Shown here in pieces: positions 32,566-42,875 of a stretch of 64,000 nt of DNA. The stretch is taken from NCBI GenBank assembly GCA_943372645.1, contig CALRZN010000001.1, positions 310,001 through 374,000 on the forward strand, read 5' to 3'. Source of the DNA: VBWE01 sp943372645. Its GTDB lineage: Bacteria > Bacteroidota > Bacteroidia > Palsa-965. Every line of letters begins with the position of its first letter. Within the stretch, counting starts at the first letter, position 1. A model generated the notes under the pieces. The model was not told the DNA's origin, did no database searches, and worked only from the letters and a program-made list of their open reading frames with translations. The position numbers were made by a program, and so were the translations under genes.

Positions 32566-35500
32566 TTAATAGGCCGGACCCTTATTCGCTTTCTTGAAGT
32601 TACGCACATACTGCTTATTATTTTTACGGGTGAGGTCGAAAGTTGAAGTGTAGCTTTTTCGGGGCCTAGAAGATATTTTGCTGAGATTTGCTTTTAACAT
32701 GGACTGTGTAATGTGTGAATGTCCATATATCTGTCCGGGTCTCTTATGGTCAACTATTTCATTTGCTCTTGTTAACAGCAACGATCGGGTTGCATCATCA
32801 TACCCTGTAGTAGTAGGAAGTTTAATCGCTTTCAGATCATTGGCTATCGCTTTGTGGGCAAGGGACGATACCGAAGTATTATTGTGATTATGAAGTACTG
32901 TTGATTTAGACAGTTCGATGAAATGTGTTTTTGATGTTGGCAGAACAACTTGCTGGAGGTCGTCAAGCTGGGCACCGAGTTCGAGCCAATAGGCCGTGTT
33001 GGCTACGTTAAAAAACTCATGCTTCCCTCTTCCTGGCCGAATCAAATTTTTGAACATTTCCCAGAGCTGCCCTCCTTTAGAACGTATTGCAATAATTTCA
33101 TTAAACAGTGCGGCATCAGGAAAATTCAATCTCCTGCGTATATCAATTTTCCACGGCTTGTTGCGAATCGGTTTCCCGGTTTTGGGATCACGGTAATCCA
33201 TGAGCTGTTCAAAGTTATATGCTTTAAACTGGTCACGGGCCAATTCAACCTCTACCTCGCCTGCATTTACTACTCCTTTGGTGAGCAGGTTTATCGCACC
33301 ATCCGGATCAATCCTGTTAACCGGGTCATAGGCTGAATAAGCGTATGGCACGCCCATATCCTGATGTGCCGGATCCGGGCTTAGAAACTGACGCATCCAC
33401 GGATCGTACAGGCGGGCACCAAAATCATAAACCTGCAACTCCGGATCATACCAGTGACCGGTGAACAGGCAATTTGATTTTATGGTGCCGGAAATAAGTT
33501 TCGGTGTGCCATAGTCATCATAAAGAATTTCTTCATCCGTTGTGCCGGAGTTTCGGTTCACCAGTTCCTGCACTGAACCGGTCCTGTCTTTCATCATGAA
33601 CCATGACTCGGTACTGCTACCCGACTGCTGAACCAGCGCTATATTTCCATCCGGGCCTTGCACATAATAATTGTATTTCACCGTTGAGCCCGTTGAAATA
33701 ATTTCAAGCAGTGGAGATGTACTGTTCCCGTAAATGCAGGTGGTGGTCGTAGTGGTATTGCCCGTGGTGCTTATTTTACGGAGCCGGGTAAGTTGTCCGT
33801 CATACTGTATTTTCAGTGATCCGGAAGTTATAGCTGTTCCCGACCAGGTTGCCGATTCAAGCATCCCCTTCGCGTTGTATGCAAATGTGCGGGCTGACGT
33901 GGAGTCAACGGCACCCGTAACCGGATGATACGAATCTTCGGCCGGAGCATGGCCCTGGTAAGTTAACCCGGTATAAAATCCGGAACGCGAAACCGTGGTT
34001 GTCAGCTGATCCTGGTCAAAGCGGTATTTATGGGAATAGCTATCGTAATTGCGTTTATAAAAATTGATGGATTGCAGACGGTTATGATTGTCATCGTATG
34101 CGAACGTGTATTGCGTTGTATCAATACCGGAATCATGTGTATTAAAGACAAAACGATGTGACAGCAGATTTCCGTTCAGGTTATAACTGTCAATCCACGG
34201 TGTCGGATGATCGCCGGTCAATCCGCTTCCGCCTCCGCCACTGGTTGGCCCGATCACACTGAAAGTTTGATTAAGGCGACCCAAACTGTCGTAAGTAAAC
34301 CCTCTGAAATTTTGCACATAATAATCCGAAGAATTGTAAGGCCGGTAAAAATCATGTTTGCTTTCGGCCACCTGGCCGGTATAATATTTCTGCCCCCAAA
34401 GATTTTGCCACCAGGAATCAATCATATTGTAGTTATAGTCGGTACGGCTTATTTCAGAAAATGATTGATTTAATGAATCCACAAGTCGCATCCCGGTATT
34501 CCAGGCGGGAGCATTATAATCATAGGAGGTGTGGAAACGCCGGCCGGTTGTTCCATACATGGATTGACCGGACAGTGTTTTGTCTGGATTCCAGTAATAC
34601 GCTGCATACGTTCTGGCATTGCTTTCGTCTCCTACACTGATAATGTTATTCAGCTTATCATAACCGTATTTAACGATAAAGTTTTGGTTGTTATGCGGCG
34701 GGTAAACAATGGTCGTGATATTACCAACCATGTCATAGGCGTAACTCACATTATAGGTGGTGCTGCTTCCGGAGGTTTCCGTAATTACGGTACGCATTGA
34801 TTTCAACTGATCAAATGCATCGTACCAGAAATACTCTACTGTGTGACTTCCGTCGGGATTATTTGTTCGCCGAGAGGTCAGTTGATTTCGTTTTCCCGGG
34901 TAGTATGCACTGTCAGAATTCAGGCCGTCATAAAAATACTGATTGGTGATTGTTACGAAAGAGCCGGTCGGGTAGGTATCTGCATTAGCTTCACTGTTCA
35001 TAAACTGCTGATCCCAGATTGAACTCCAGTAACCTGTTTCAATTACACGTCCATTGTTGTCGTATTTATAGTATTGAACAATACCGGCCGTTTTATTGTC
35101 TTCGGTTTGTTCAAACCGCACCCGCTGCCAGCGGTCATAGGCATAATGATTGGTTCCCGATTCAGGGTATGACTCCAATATAAGTTGATTCTGAAAGTCG
35201 TATTGAAACAGTGCTACCTGTGCCGCAACCGGGCTGTGTTTGCGGTTTGCCATGGGCAGGTAGATCGCCCGTGGATTTTTATTCTTATCATAAATCATCC
35301 GGGTTAACGGAAATTCGTGATCCGCATTTTGTTTTGAAAAATTGACGTGGCTGAGCACAAGACCTGCGGCATCTGCAGTGATGATAACCGGTGCCATTTC
35401 CGGATTTGTGATAATATCAACAGCATCAAAAACATATTGAGCTGCCGTAATTGCATCATTCAGATACCCCGGAAAATCATTGCACATCCAGGCCTTGGCT

Positions 35501-38500
35501 TTTTCGAGATTGGTCTGATCACGAAGGGCAAAATCCTTCCCGGCATTAAACTCCAGTTCCGGCCGTACCTCCGGCGATTTGGCAAAAATGGTTCGCGAAT
35601 ACACATAGTTTTCATCATTACTGCCATTGGTAATATAAGCAGCAGCATTTGTGACGGTGCCATTGATTTTCCCGGTCCTCCAGTCGAACGAGGTAACAAA
35701 ACCGGTATTGTAACCCGGTGCTGTGTTTTGCAGCAGCACAGGCTTGGTTTCTATTTCAGGCAGCTGCATCACATTGTACACGGTTTCGGAAACAACCAGG
35801 TCGTTGCCTTTGAGCGATTGCTCCTGCAGCTCGTTACCTGCAGCATCGGAATAGGAGAGCTGAACAAGCGGGTCGTTCATCAGCAGCAGATCATCAACAT
35901 GAAACGCTGAAAATAACGATCCGCTCTCCGACGACAGTTGCAGCTGCGTAATGGTATTCGATTGTACCGAAACCGAAGTATGATACACTTTGCCATCAAC
36001 CCAGATCAGCATTTTGTTACCTGCAAAAACCACCTGTAAATCCTGGCACACAACACCGGAACCATTCATTACAAGATAAATGGAAGCCACCTGCTGCCAT
36101 GTTCCATTGTTCAGCACCTGCAGGCTGCACACCGGCGATGTTGAAAATGCATAACGCAGCTTGACCGCGGTTCCCCCGAAATGGACTGTCATTGACTGCG
36201 CTGTTCCGGATGACAGTGTTGGCATTAATAATCCTTTCAGGCGCATGCTTACACCCCAGTCGAGATGGTTCGCAGGGAGATACGAGCTGGCCAGCGTGAG
36301 TTGCTGTGGTGCGTTTCCGGGAAAGGAAACTGTTTTTGGGGTAAAGTGAATCGCTGATGAGGCATACCATTGATCGCGGCTGCTGATTTCGCCCCAGTTG
36401 CAGGCTACGCTTTTGCCTCTTAAACGAAACGTTGTAGAACAATCCGGATCATTTGCATTGTATTTGTCACTGTTTCCGCTGCCGCCCCTCGACAGGTATG
36501 CACAGGTAACTTCAATGGGTTGTTCATCCGGGCCGACAACAGCAGACGAAGTTCCCGGATAATTCCCAAGCGAACGTGATACGTTGCCATTGATGCCAAG
36601 TTGCGCCGTCAGGGAGCCCGTAGTAAAATCATACACCTGCATTTCATACATTGCATCAGCCGGCGAAAAGCGGAAATCGTCAACATACCCGGCAATACCA
36701 TTTCCGGAATTTGAAATCGTAAACCGTAAACTGCCCGATGTTTCTGTTATGGTCAGCGGAAACTCCACGTATTGCCATTTATTCAATTGCGCAGAACTGA
36801 ACGAACGGGTTACATCAAGCAATGTCGTATTCGTTGAGGTGTTTACGACCTGTATCTTCAGCGATGTGCCTGTTGGCATAAACCAGAATGCAACCTGAAA
36901 ACTGGTTGTTGTTATTCCCGTTTTATCGAACTGAAAATTAAATGAGCCGGCCGAATAAGCTGAACGCAAACCGGTATAAGCATAGTTGGTATTATAAGCC
37001 GAACTGCCATATAACGGCATTTCATACGTTTCCATGCCATTGTAAAATGCAGAGCCTGCTGTAACATTCTTGAAAAAAGCGGTTTCCTGGCAGGCCCGGT
37101 TAAATGCGGAATTCAGGCCTACTGCCTCGCTCAGTTTAGCCGTGTACTGGTGAAGCACCTGCGTCTCCTCTGTTATTTCTTCCAGGATATTTCCGATTCC
37201 GTCTATTGAAACCACTTCGTTTTCAAGTTGCCACATCGTTGATGGCGGTGTATATTGCGGATTGGAGCGAAGATTCAGATCAAGGTTCGTGAGGTCCTGA
37301 TCTGAAATGGGTGCTATAAGCTGGTAGGTTCGCCACGGTGCCCAGCGCGAATTTTTGCCCCCGTTTTGCTGCGAAAGGTTCGTAAACAATTTCCACTGCA
37401 CCAGGCTGCCTGATGCTGCAATCCAGGCCGAATCAGGAGATGCCTTATTATAGTTTATGATGATTGCCGGCTCATCAGGCATATACAGATCAGACTCAGC
37501 CAATACCGGGTAGTATTCCCGGGCATAACGGATACTGGTTTTATTTTCTGTTAATACATGTGACTTATCAGCCAGCTCCCGATTCCAGGACGAAAATGTT
37601 TCGATGAGTTGGTCATTTGAATTGTAAAAAAGCAGGTTGTGTTGCAGCTTTGCCCCCCGCTCAGACATGCGGGCATCGATAAAACTCAGGTACGGAGCCC
37701 GGCCGGACAATCGTTGCGGGTTATAGATAAACTCGGTCGTCTTAACTTCCTGCTGGTTAGCCGTAAACTCGCGCACATGGTAATTTTGCCCGAGTAGTAG
37801 TGGATCTGCAACATTAATGAGTGCGGGTACGAGCGATGATATATGGTTGTCTTGTAAAAATGTGAACGTTAAATCGTCAATATAAATATCATTTACATCC
37901 TCCGAATTTCCGGCATCGGTAATTTTCAACTCGAATGAAATTTGCGTGGCATTGGAAGCGATGGGTATATTTCTTAAACAGGTCAAAAAAGTGGTGTTAA
38001 AAAAATAACTGTCCGTCGCAGTAATGGTCGTATCCTTATTTACATTATTGACGGTAATACGAAAACGGAATTTTAATCCGCTGATCTGCGGGCAGCTGAA
38101 TTTAAAACCTGCAGCTACCCTGTTTGTATTGCGCGGAACAGCAAGGGTTCCGTAAATCCGGCTTTTGTCACCACTCTTACAGGCTTTCAGCCGCAGTGCT
38201 GAATTTCCGTTATAGGCAACCAACTTGCTCGCAGTACTCGATGCCTGTTTGGGCTTACAGTCATTATCCAGACTGACCCATTCCGAAAAGGGATCACCCT
38301 GTTCAAAACCGGTGTATTTATAACCTACAATTTGTTCGTTGTTGGATACCTGCACATATTCATCTGGCAGGTGGACCAGGCTTGCGCGTGAGTCACCGTT
38401 GAAAAAGTGATAAACCAAAGAGCCCACCCGGTCATATCGTGCGCCTGAAATGGAAACATTATCCATGTAAAAATCATGGTTTCCTACTGAACTCCCCCCT

Positions 38501-40137
38501 TCAAAAGTCAGCTTAAAACTTATCGCGTCTTCCGGAACAGCAAAACGTTCCACAAACGGCACCCATTTACCATAATTGGAATCGTCCATTTTGAGCGACA
38601 ATTGCGGATCGTCGATTACCTGGCCACGGGAATTAAAAAATTCCGTTTTCAGTTTAAAATTCACATCATACGACTTGTGTTTGTCGTAACAGAAAAAAGA
38701 GACCGTAATCGAATCATGTGTTCCCTGATAATTTATACCGGAATGACTTCCCCGGTCAGCGGCAAGCTTACTGGCCTGCGAGAGCGACTGCATCCGCGAG
38801 CGCACATACATGTCGAAACCAGCCCCCTGCGTATCAAATTTGATGCTCTTCTCCCCCGAAAGCACATGCTCCGTGCTGAAATAATCGAGCTGCAGGTATT
38901 CAAAAAGCGGGTCTGTAAGCGAATCCTCAAAACTCGTCGAACTTTCTGAATATACCGAACCGATTTTATCTACACCTGGCAGTACTGAACACTCATTATA
39001 GCCTCCAAAAATCCCGTCGGGCAATGCCCGGAGTCCTTCATACTTAATTGTTACCGGTGTATAATCCGGATGCGGAACATCTTCATACGTATATACCGAT
39101 CCCGGCAAAAAATTAATCTGAACAACCGGATGAAATACAGCATTTCCAAGCAGCTCAGTTCCATAAACATATTTGATAATTTCTCCGCTTTCATTCATAC
39201 GCTGCACAAGTGCGCCGGCATAACCGGTATCCGCATAAACAAAACGAGTAGTCGGAATTTTTTTTCCCGTAACATTGGAACATTCGTCGGCATCGCCCTG
39301 GTTAATCTCACGCTGAATCCCCGAAAGCATAAGATAGCTGGTGTTCGTCGGAAAATTCGCAATATAACTGAGAAGCGTTTTTTCAGTAAGCCACGATAAA
39401 TTATTTTTTTTGATCTGGTAATGATAGATTGTTCCCAGCCGATTCTGCGAACTGTAAGACAGTAACAATTGCTCATCATCTGATGATGTAATTGTATGAA
39501 GCATCCGGCCGTTGTAGGAAAACAACAATGAATCGGTATGAAACGCATCACGCATTTTCGTGAGGTTCCAGAGCTGCGCAGTAACCCGATCCTCCGACAG
39601 CGTTATTGGCGCTGAATCAAAAACATAATGAATGCCACTGAGCGAAGCGACTTCCCATCGAATCATATTCGTACTCTGCCCCCATCCGGTGCAGGTAATT
39701 TTCCAGCGGTGGGTGCTGCCCGACGATTCAAAACTTGCGGTTGAACTGCCCGACGACACCATGTACAGCTGTTCTTTGGAGTCCGGAAATACCAGCCAGT
39801 AGGTACTGCTGCCGTTGTCATATCCCACTTTCGGATAATCGCCCAGTTTCCAGCCCAGCCCGCCGACCTCATTTTGTGTGACCAGCGGGGTAAGTGCTGC
39901 AGAACGGCTGTTGTATAATAGCAATAATTCAAACTGCACTTCGCCGGCTGCAATAGTTGCGAGTGCCACTTTGTCATTCAGGTCGCCGGTAAATAGGTTT
40001 ACCCCCCCGTAATTATTCGTCCCTGGCTGTTGCGGAATATTAAAAACATAATCCGGATTTGGGTGGTTGGTTTGTGCACAAATAAGCCCCGAAAAACCAG
40101 GCAAAATCAGGGTTAGCAGGAAAATCAGCTTCTGCAT
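32566..40137 (-). CDS. Giant exported YD/RHS-repeat protein with C-terminal candidate toxin domain
   Basis: 2,523-residue protein from the ATG at 40137, with signal peptide MQKLIFLLTLILPGFSGLIC. The N-terminal ~1,500 residues are beta-rich and hold at least three jelly-roll-like modules (for example DFYMDNVSISGARYD, DIYIDDLTFTFL, AGYVDDFRFSP). YD repeats follow (YDRWQRVRFEQT, YKYDNNGRVIETG, YDMVGNITTIVYP), then the RHS core end (FGARLYDPWMRQFLSPDP) and the DPDG cleavage-type motif. The last ~245 residues after DPDG are not RHS-like. They include HNHNNTSVSSLAHKAI and RPGQIYGHSHITQSM and have basic ends, consistent with a polymorphic toxin tip. No T9SS domain and no immunity gene follow. Base composition looks more A/T-rich than the neighbours. 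Confidence 0.88.
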   Translation of the reverse strand: MQKLIFLLTLILPGFSGLICAQTNHPNPDYVFNIPQQPGTNNYGGVNLFTGDLNDKVALATIAAGEVQFELLLLYNSRSAALTPLVTQNEVGGLGWKLGDYPKVGYDNGSSTYWLVFPDSKEQLYMVSSGSSTASFESSGSTHRWKITCTGWGQSTNMIRWEVASLSGIHYVFDSAPITLSEDRVTAQLWNLTKMRDAFHTDSLLFSYNGRMLHTITSSDDEQLLLSYSSQNRLGTIYHYQIKKNNLSWLTEKTLLSYIANFPTNTSYLMLSGIQREINQGDADECSNVTGKKIPTTRFVYADTGYAGALVQRMNESGEIIKYVYGTELLGNAVFHPVVQINFLPGSVYTYEDVPHPDYTPVTIKYEGLRALPDGIFGGYNECSVLPGVDKIGSVYSESSTSFEDSLTDPLFEYLQLDYFSTEHVLSGEKSIKFDTQGAGFDMYVRSRMQSLSQASKLAADRGSHSGINYQGTHDSITVSFFCYDKHKSYDVNFKLKTEFFNSRGQVIDDPQLSLKMDDSNYGKWVPFVERFAVPEDAISFKLTFEGGSSVGNHDFYMDNVSISGARYDRVGSLVYHFFNGDSRASLVHLPDEYVQVSNNEQIVGYKYTGFEQGDPFSEWVSLDNDCKPKQASSTASKLVAYNGNSALRLKACKSGDKSRIYGTLAVPRNTNRVAAGFKFSCPQISGLKFRFRITVNNVNKDTTITATDSYFFNTTFLTCLRNIPIASNATQISFELKITDAGNSEDVNDIYIDDLTFTFLQDNHISSLVPALINVADPLLLGQNYHVREFTANQQEVKTTEFIYNPQRLSGRAPYLSFIDARMSERGAKLQHNLLFYNSNDQLIETFSSWNRELADKSHVLTENKTSIRYAREYYPVLAESDLYMPDEPAIIINYNKASPDSAWIAASGSLVQWKLFTNLSQQNGGKNSRWAPWRTYQLIAPISDQDLTNLDLNLRSNPQYTPPSTMWQLENEVVSIDGIGNILEEITEETQVLHQYTAKLSEAVGLNSAFNRACQETAFFKNVTAGSAFYNGMETYEMPLYGSSAYNTNYAYTGLRSAYSAGSFNFQFDKTGITTTSFQVAFWFMPTGTSLKIQVVNTSTNTTLLDVTRSFSSAQLNKWQYVEFPLTITETSGSLRFTISNSGNGIAGYVDDFRFSPADAMYEMQVYDFTTGSLTAQLGINGNVSRSLGNYPGTSSAVVGPDEQPIEVTCAYLSRGGSGNSDKYNANDPDCSTTFRLRGKSVACNWGEISSRDQWYASSAIHFTPKTVSFPGNAPQQLTLASSYLPANHLDWGVSMRLKGLLMPTLSSGTAQSMTVHFGGTAVKLRYAFSTSPVCSLQVLNNGTWQQVASIYLVMNGSGVVCQDLQVVFAGNKMLIWVDGKVYHTSVSVQSNTITQLQLSSESGSLFSAFHVDDLLLMNDPLVQLSYSDAAGNELQEQSLKGNDLVVSETVYNVMQLPEIETKPVLLQNTAPGYNTGFVTSFDWRTGKINGTVTNAAAYITNGSNDENYVYSRTIFAKSPEVRPELEFNAGKDFALRDQTNLEKAKAWMCNDFPGYLNDAITAAQYVFDAVDIITNPEMAPVIITADAAGLVLSHVNFSKQNADHEFPLTRMIYDKNKNPRAIYLPMANRKHSPVAAQVALFQYDFQNQLILESYPESGTNHYAYDRWQRVRFEQTEDNKTAGIVQYYKYDNNGRVIETGYWSSIWDQQFMNSEANADTYPTGSFVTITNQYFYDGLNSDSAYYPGKRNQLTSRRTNNPDGSHTVEYFWYDAFDQLKSMRTVITETSGSSTTYNVSYAYDMVGNITTIVYPPHNNQNFIVKYGYDKLNNIISVGDESNARTYAAYYWNPDKTLSGQSMYGTTGRRFHTSYDYNAPAWNTGMRLVDSLNQSFSEISRTDYNYNMIDSWWQNLWGQKYYTGQVAESKHDFYRPYNSSDYYVQNFRGFTYDSLGRLNQTFSVIGPTSGGGGSGLTGDHPTPWIDSYNLNGNLLSHRFVFNTHDSGIDTTQYTFAYDDNHNRLQSINFYKRNYDSYSHKYRFDQDQLTTTVSRSGFYTGLTYQGHAPAEDSYHPVTGAVDSTSARTFAYNAKGMLESATWSGTAITSGSLKIQYDGQLTRLRKISTTGNTTTTTTCIYGNSTSPLLEIISTGSTVKYNYYVQGPDGNIALVQQSGSSTESWFMMKDRTGSVQELVNRNSGTTDEEILYDDYGTPKLISGTIKSNCLFTGHWYDPELQVYDFGARLYDPWMRQFLSPDPAHQDMGVPYAYSAYDPVNRIDPDGAINLLTKGVVNAGEVEVELARDQFKAYNFEQLMDYRDPKTGKPIRNKPWKIDIRRRLNFPDAALFNEIIAIRSKGGQLWEMFKNLIRPGRGKHEFFNVANTAYWLELGAQLDDLQQVVLPTSKTHFIELSKSTVLHNHNNTSVSSLAHKAIANDLKAIKLPTTTGYDDATRSLLLTRANEIVDHKRPGQIYGHSHITQSMLKANLSKISSRPRKSYTSTFDLTRKNNKQYVRNFKKANKGPAY

Positions 40138-40502
40138 AATTATATTTTTTATATTATTAATTATTTTTTCAAATTTACATACTTTCAATTTTTCAAAACG
40201 GGCAATTATACCTGTTTTCAACTACCGCTGGTTTAAAGCCAGAACTGTGCTAACAAGTCAATAGCAGTAGTGCCGGAAATAGCCTGTAAAATACAATCCC
40301 AACCTTGAAGCGGACATCTATCTGAATTTCAAAAAATGATCTGCCGGTTAATAAACCATGTGGAATTTCTGAATCTTCGGTAGCAGCGCAACAGCATAGC
40401 TTCGGGCCTTTACCTGTTCCGCCTCGAGAACAACGGTAAACTGATTTCACGCGGCAAAATAAGCGTGCAATAATCTGGCACAGTCTGCTTATCTTCGCAG
40501 GA
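40138..40502. other. 365 bp divergent intergenic region
   Basis: Holds the RHS promoter at the left end. At the right end TATCTTCG (40490-40497), a 7/8 match to the -7 box, lies 5 bp before the ATG at 40503. I see no gene, repeat or hairpin in the ~290 bp between. Confidence 0.55.
40170..40177 (-). promoter_or_regulatory. Promoter of the RHS-repeat gene
   Basis: Reads TAAATTTG on the minus strand, with TTTG at 40194-40197 about 16 bp upstream, so both Bacteroidota boxes are present. The leader of ~25 nt is very A/T-rich. Confidence 0.6.
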
Positions 40503-41009
40503 ATGAAAACAACGCTCCGCCTCCTCCCGCTTGCAGCCGCACTGCTGTTGCTGAATGCCTGCGGACAGCCCGCCGCACCGGGCTCCGACAGTACCTCCAA
40601 AAAATCAAACCTGGCACAGCTCGGCTGGCTCAGCGGTACCTGGGGCAGTGCTGACAGTGCCGGTGTAAGCACCGAAAAATGGGAAAAGAAAAACGATTCC
40701 ACGTTTGCCGGGCACAGCTATACTATCGCGGGAACTGATACGGTTTTTAACGAATGGATTTCGCTTGAAGAACGGGCCGGTAATCTGAATTACATCGTAA
40801 CCGTAAAAAACCAGAACGGAGAACTTCCTGTGGCTTTTGCTATGACCAGCATGGATGAAAAAAGTGTTGTGTTCGAAAACCCGATGCACGATTTCCCGCA
40901 GCGCATTGCCTACACCCGCGTGAATGCCGATTCGCTGTATGCTGAAATTTCAGCAACACAGGAGGGAAAAACCATTGCGGTGCCGTTTCCGATGAAGCGG
41001 AGGAAGTAA
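40503..41009 (+). CDS. Lipoprotein with DUF6265-like domain
   Basis: 168-residue lipoprotein: signal MKTTLRLLPLAAALLLLNAC with lipobox LNAC (Cys20), a short Ser/Pro-rich linker and a lipocalin-like beta-barrel domain. The pattern LGWLSGTWGS ... EKWEKKNDSTFAGHSYTI ... NEWISLEERAGNLNYIVTV ... FENPMHDFPQRIAYTR matches what I remember of DUF6265. Such domains probably bind small hydrophobic molecules. It is followed by copy B of the dispersed element, then two more lipoprotein genes in the same direction. Confidence 0.8.
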   Translation: MKTTLRLLPLAAALLLLNACGQPAAPGSDSTSKKSNLAQLGWLSGTWGSADSAGVSTEKWEKKNDSTFAGHSYTIAGTDTVFNEWISLEERAGNLNYIVTVKNQNGELPVAFAMTSMDEKSVVFENPMHDFPQRIAYTRVNADSLYAEISATQEGKTIAVPFPMKRRK

Positions 41010-41044
41010 ATGAACTTATAAAATAAACCGCATAAAAACTGGCC

Positions 41045-41160
41045 TTTGTAAAATAACTCCTATGCTCAGTTTGCAGTCGGCAGTTTGCAGTCTGATTGCA
41101 TTTCGGGGGATATGGTCTTGTTAATTAAAGAGGACAAAACTGCTTTCTGCAAATTGCCGA
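41045..41160. repeat. Dispersed palindromic element, copy B
   Basis: Positions 41045-41090 match 11782-11827 at 42 of 46. TCGGCAGTTTGCAG (41077-41090) pairs with 41147-41160 at 13 of 14, the exception being G-T. Length (116 bp) is almost the same as copy A (112 bp). It lies between two lipoprotein genes. Confidence 0.75.
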
Positions 41161-41190
41161 TTAACTATAGGATTGCAAACAAGAGTGATC

Positions 41191-42828
41191 ATGAAAAAAC
41201 TCCTCCCCGTCCTGCTGCTCATTTTAACTGCCTGCAGCAGCGATCAGCCCGCAGCAAAAAAAAACGACAGCACCTATACGGTTACTGAAAAAACAGAAAC
41301 CGTTGCAGCGCCTGGAAAAAACAGCAGCACCTTTCAGCTGGCGCATGTAAAACGAAATACAAAACCGCTGCAAACCTTCCCGATGAAACGGCTCATGGCC
41401 GGGCGTACGGGCAAGGCCATTTACATTATGCCCGAAAGCACGCAGAATCAGCACGGCGTGCCGGTGTATATGAACGGGTTTGTGCAGGGCGTGCAATACG
41501 CTTACGCCGAACACCGTCCGCTGGTTATTTCGCCCGACATGGTGTGGCTGCTTATTGCGCAGGGGTTTTCCATTCATGTGAATGAAAAATACGATTCGCT
41601 GAAAAGCATGGTGTTTACGTCTGACAAACCACGCGATATTATTGTGCGTAACGACAGCCTCATTACCGGCAAAGCGTCGGAATGGGAAAAAACAATTGCC
41701 TCGTTTTCCGATTCGGTGAAAAAGTACACGCGCAACGATGTGTATAATGCCGTGATTCAAAAGTTCTCTACCACCACGCCTGAAATTACAACCGCATACA
41801 ACGTAACACTGCTCGAAAGCGTGAAGAAAGGATTTAATTTCCTTGCCGAATCAGGCTGCGGTATTCCGGAAATTACGCTGACCGGTAGCCAGGCCGACTG
41901 GGATGCGTTGCCGGAAAAAGCAGAAGCATTGCGCAAATTCGGGCTGGGCAAATGGGTGGATAACCTGAAGCCGGTTTTGTCGCAATTTTCAGCGGCTTAC
42001 AAAGGCAACGTGGATACCGTTTTCTGGAACGCGATGTATAAAGAATCATCCATGTACAACATCTTCCACATCTCGGGATGGATGCTGAAATTTTTTCCGT
42101 ACGTAAAAGAATATTACACCGTGGGCGATGGCGCGGACATGCGCGAAACGTTCCGTTACATTCCGAATAAATATTACGATGGCGAAGATTACCGGCTCTC
42201 GACACTTTCAACAGAGCATTTTCCGTCGGGTTATGCGAAGGTGGATGTGAAATGGAGCAACCAGCTGAAAACGCCCGCAGAAATGACCGACCTGGAAGTG
42301 TATGCCGGTTTTGCCGGACTGAAACAGGACAGCGTTACATTGGCTTTGGAGCCGATAATTACATGGGCCATCTGCAAAAAAAATGCACCTGCAGCACAGG
42401 CTCCGGACAGGGATTACCCGAAAAGCAACCTGAAACACACGCCCGACCGCTGGCTTTCGGAAATTGCGGCCAAACCCGATGTGTTGCCGGTTTATGGTGC
42501 AGATGAACAAACACGTTCGTATACACAAGGCATAAAAAAACTGGAAACGTTTTTGCGCGACACCATCGCGAAACTGATTCCGCCTGTGCTATCAACTGCA
42601 CCTCCATTTTCGTTTGATTTTATCGTTACCTGGGGCGGCACTGTTACCGATGTAAAAATAAGCGGAGGCCGCGCCACACCGGAACAGGAAGCGCAACTGA
42701 AACACCTGCTCACCCACCTGCCCGAGCCCTGGAAACCGGCACAGCGCAAGGAATACGACATAGACGACGAGCAGGGTGCCATGTTCGGTGTGAACTACCG
42801 CGTGCATGTTTCGCTTAATAAAAACTGA
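41191..42828 (+). CDS. Lipoprotein with DUF4419 domain
   Basis: 545-residue lipoprotein from the ATG at 41191: signal MKKLLPVLLLILTACSSD with lipobox LTAC (Cys15). The body matches DUF4419, a family of unknown function seen in bacteria and fungi, by PLVISPDMVWLLIAQGFSIH, ITLTGSQADWDALPEKAEAL and NIFHISGWMLKFFP. The C-terminal ~100 residues include a cupin-free region SFDFIVTWGGTVTDVKISGG that resembles a TonB-C-like or beta-sandwich tail. The longer frame to 41173 adds only six residues before the signal and is less likely. No function can be named. Confidence 0.82.
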   Translation: MKKLLPVLLLILTACSSDQPAAKKNDSTYTVTEKTETVAAPGKNSSTFQLAHVKRNTKPLQTFPMKRLMAGRTGKAIYIMPESTQNQHGVPVYMNGFVQGVQYAYAEHRPLVISPDMVWLLIAQGFSIHVNEKYDSLKSMVFTSDKPRDIIVRNDSLITGKASEWEKTIASFSDSVKKYTRNDVYNAVIQKFSTTTPEITTAYNVTLLESVKKGFNFLAESGCGIPEITLTGSQADWDALPEKAEALRKFGLGKWVDNLKPVLSQFSAAYKGNVDTVFWNAMYKESSMYNIFHISGWMLKFFPYVKEYYTVGDGADMRETFRYIPNKYYDGEDYRLSTLSTEHFPSGYAKVDVKWSNQLKTPAEMTDLEVYAGFAGLKQDSVTLALEPIITWAICKKNAPAAQAPDRDYPKSNLKHTPDRWLSEIAAKPDVLPVYGADEQTRSYTQGIKKLETFLRDTIAKLIPPVLSTAPPFSFDFIVTWGGTVTDVKISGGRATPEQEAQLKHLLTHLPEPWKPAQRKEYDIDDEQGAMFGVNYRVHVSLNKN

Positions 42829-42875
42829 TGGTGTGCGCGAATAGCGTATTTTTATTCCTTAAACCAAACACGCAG

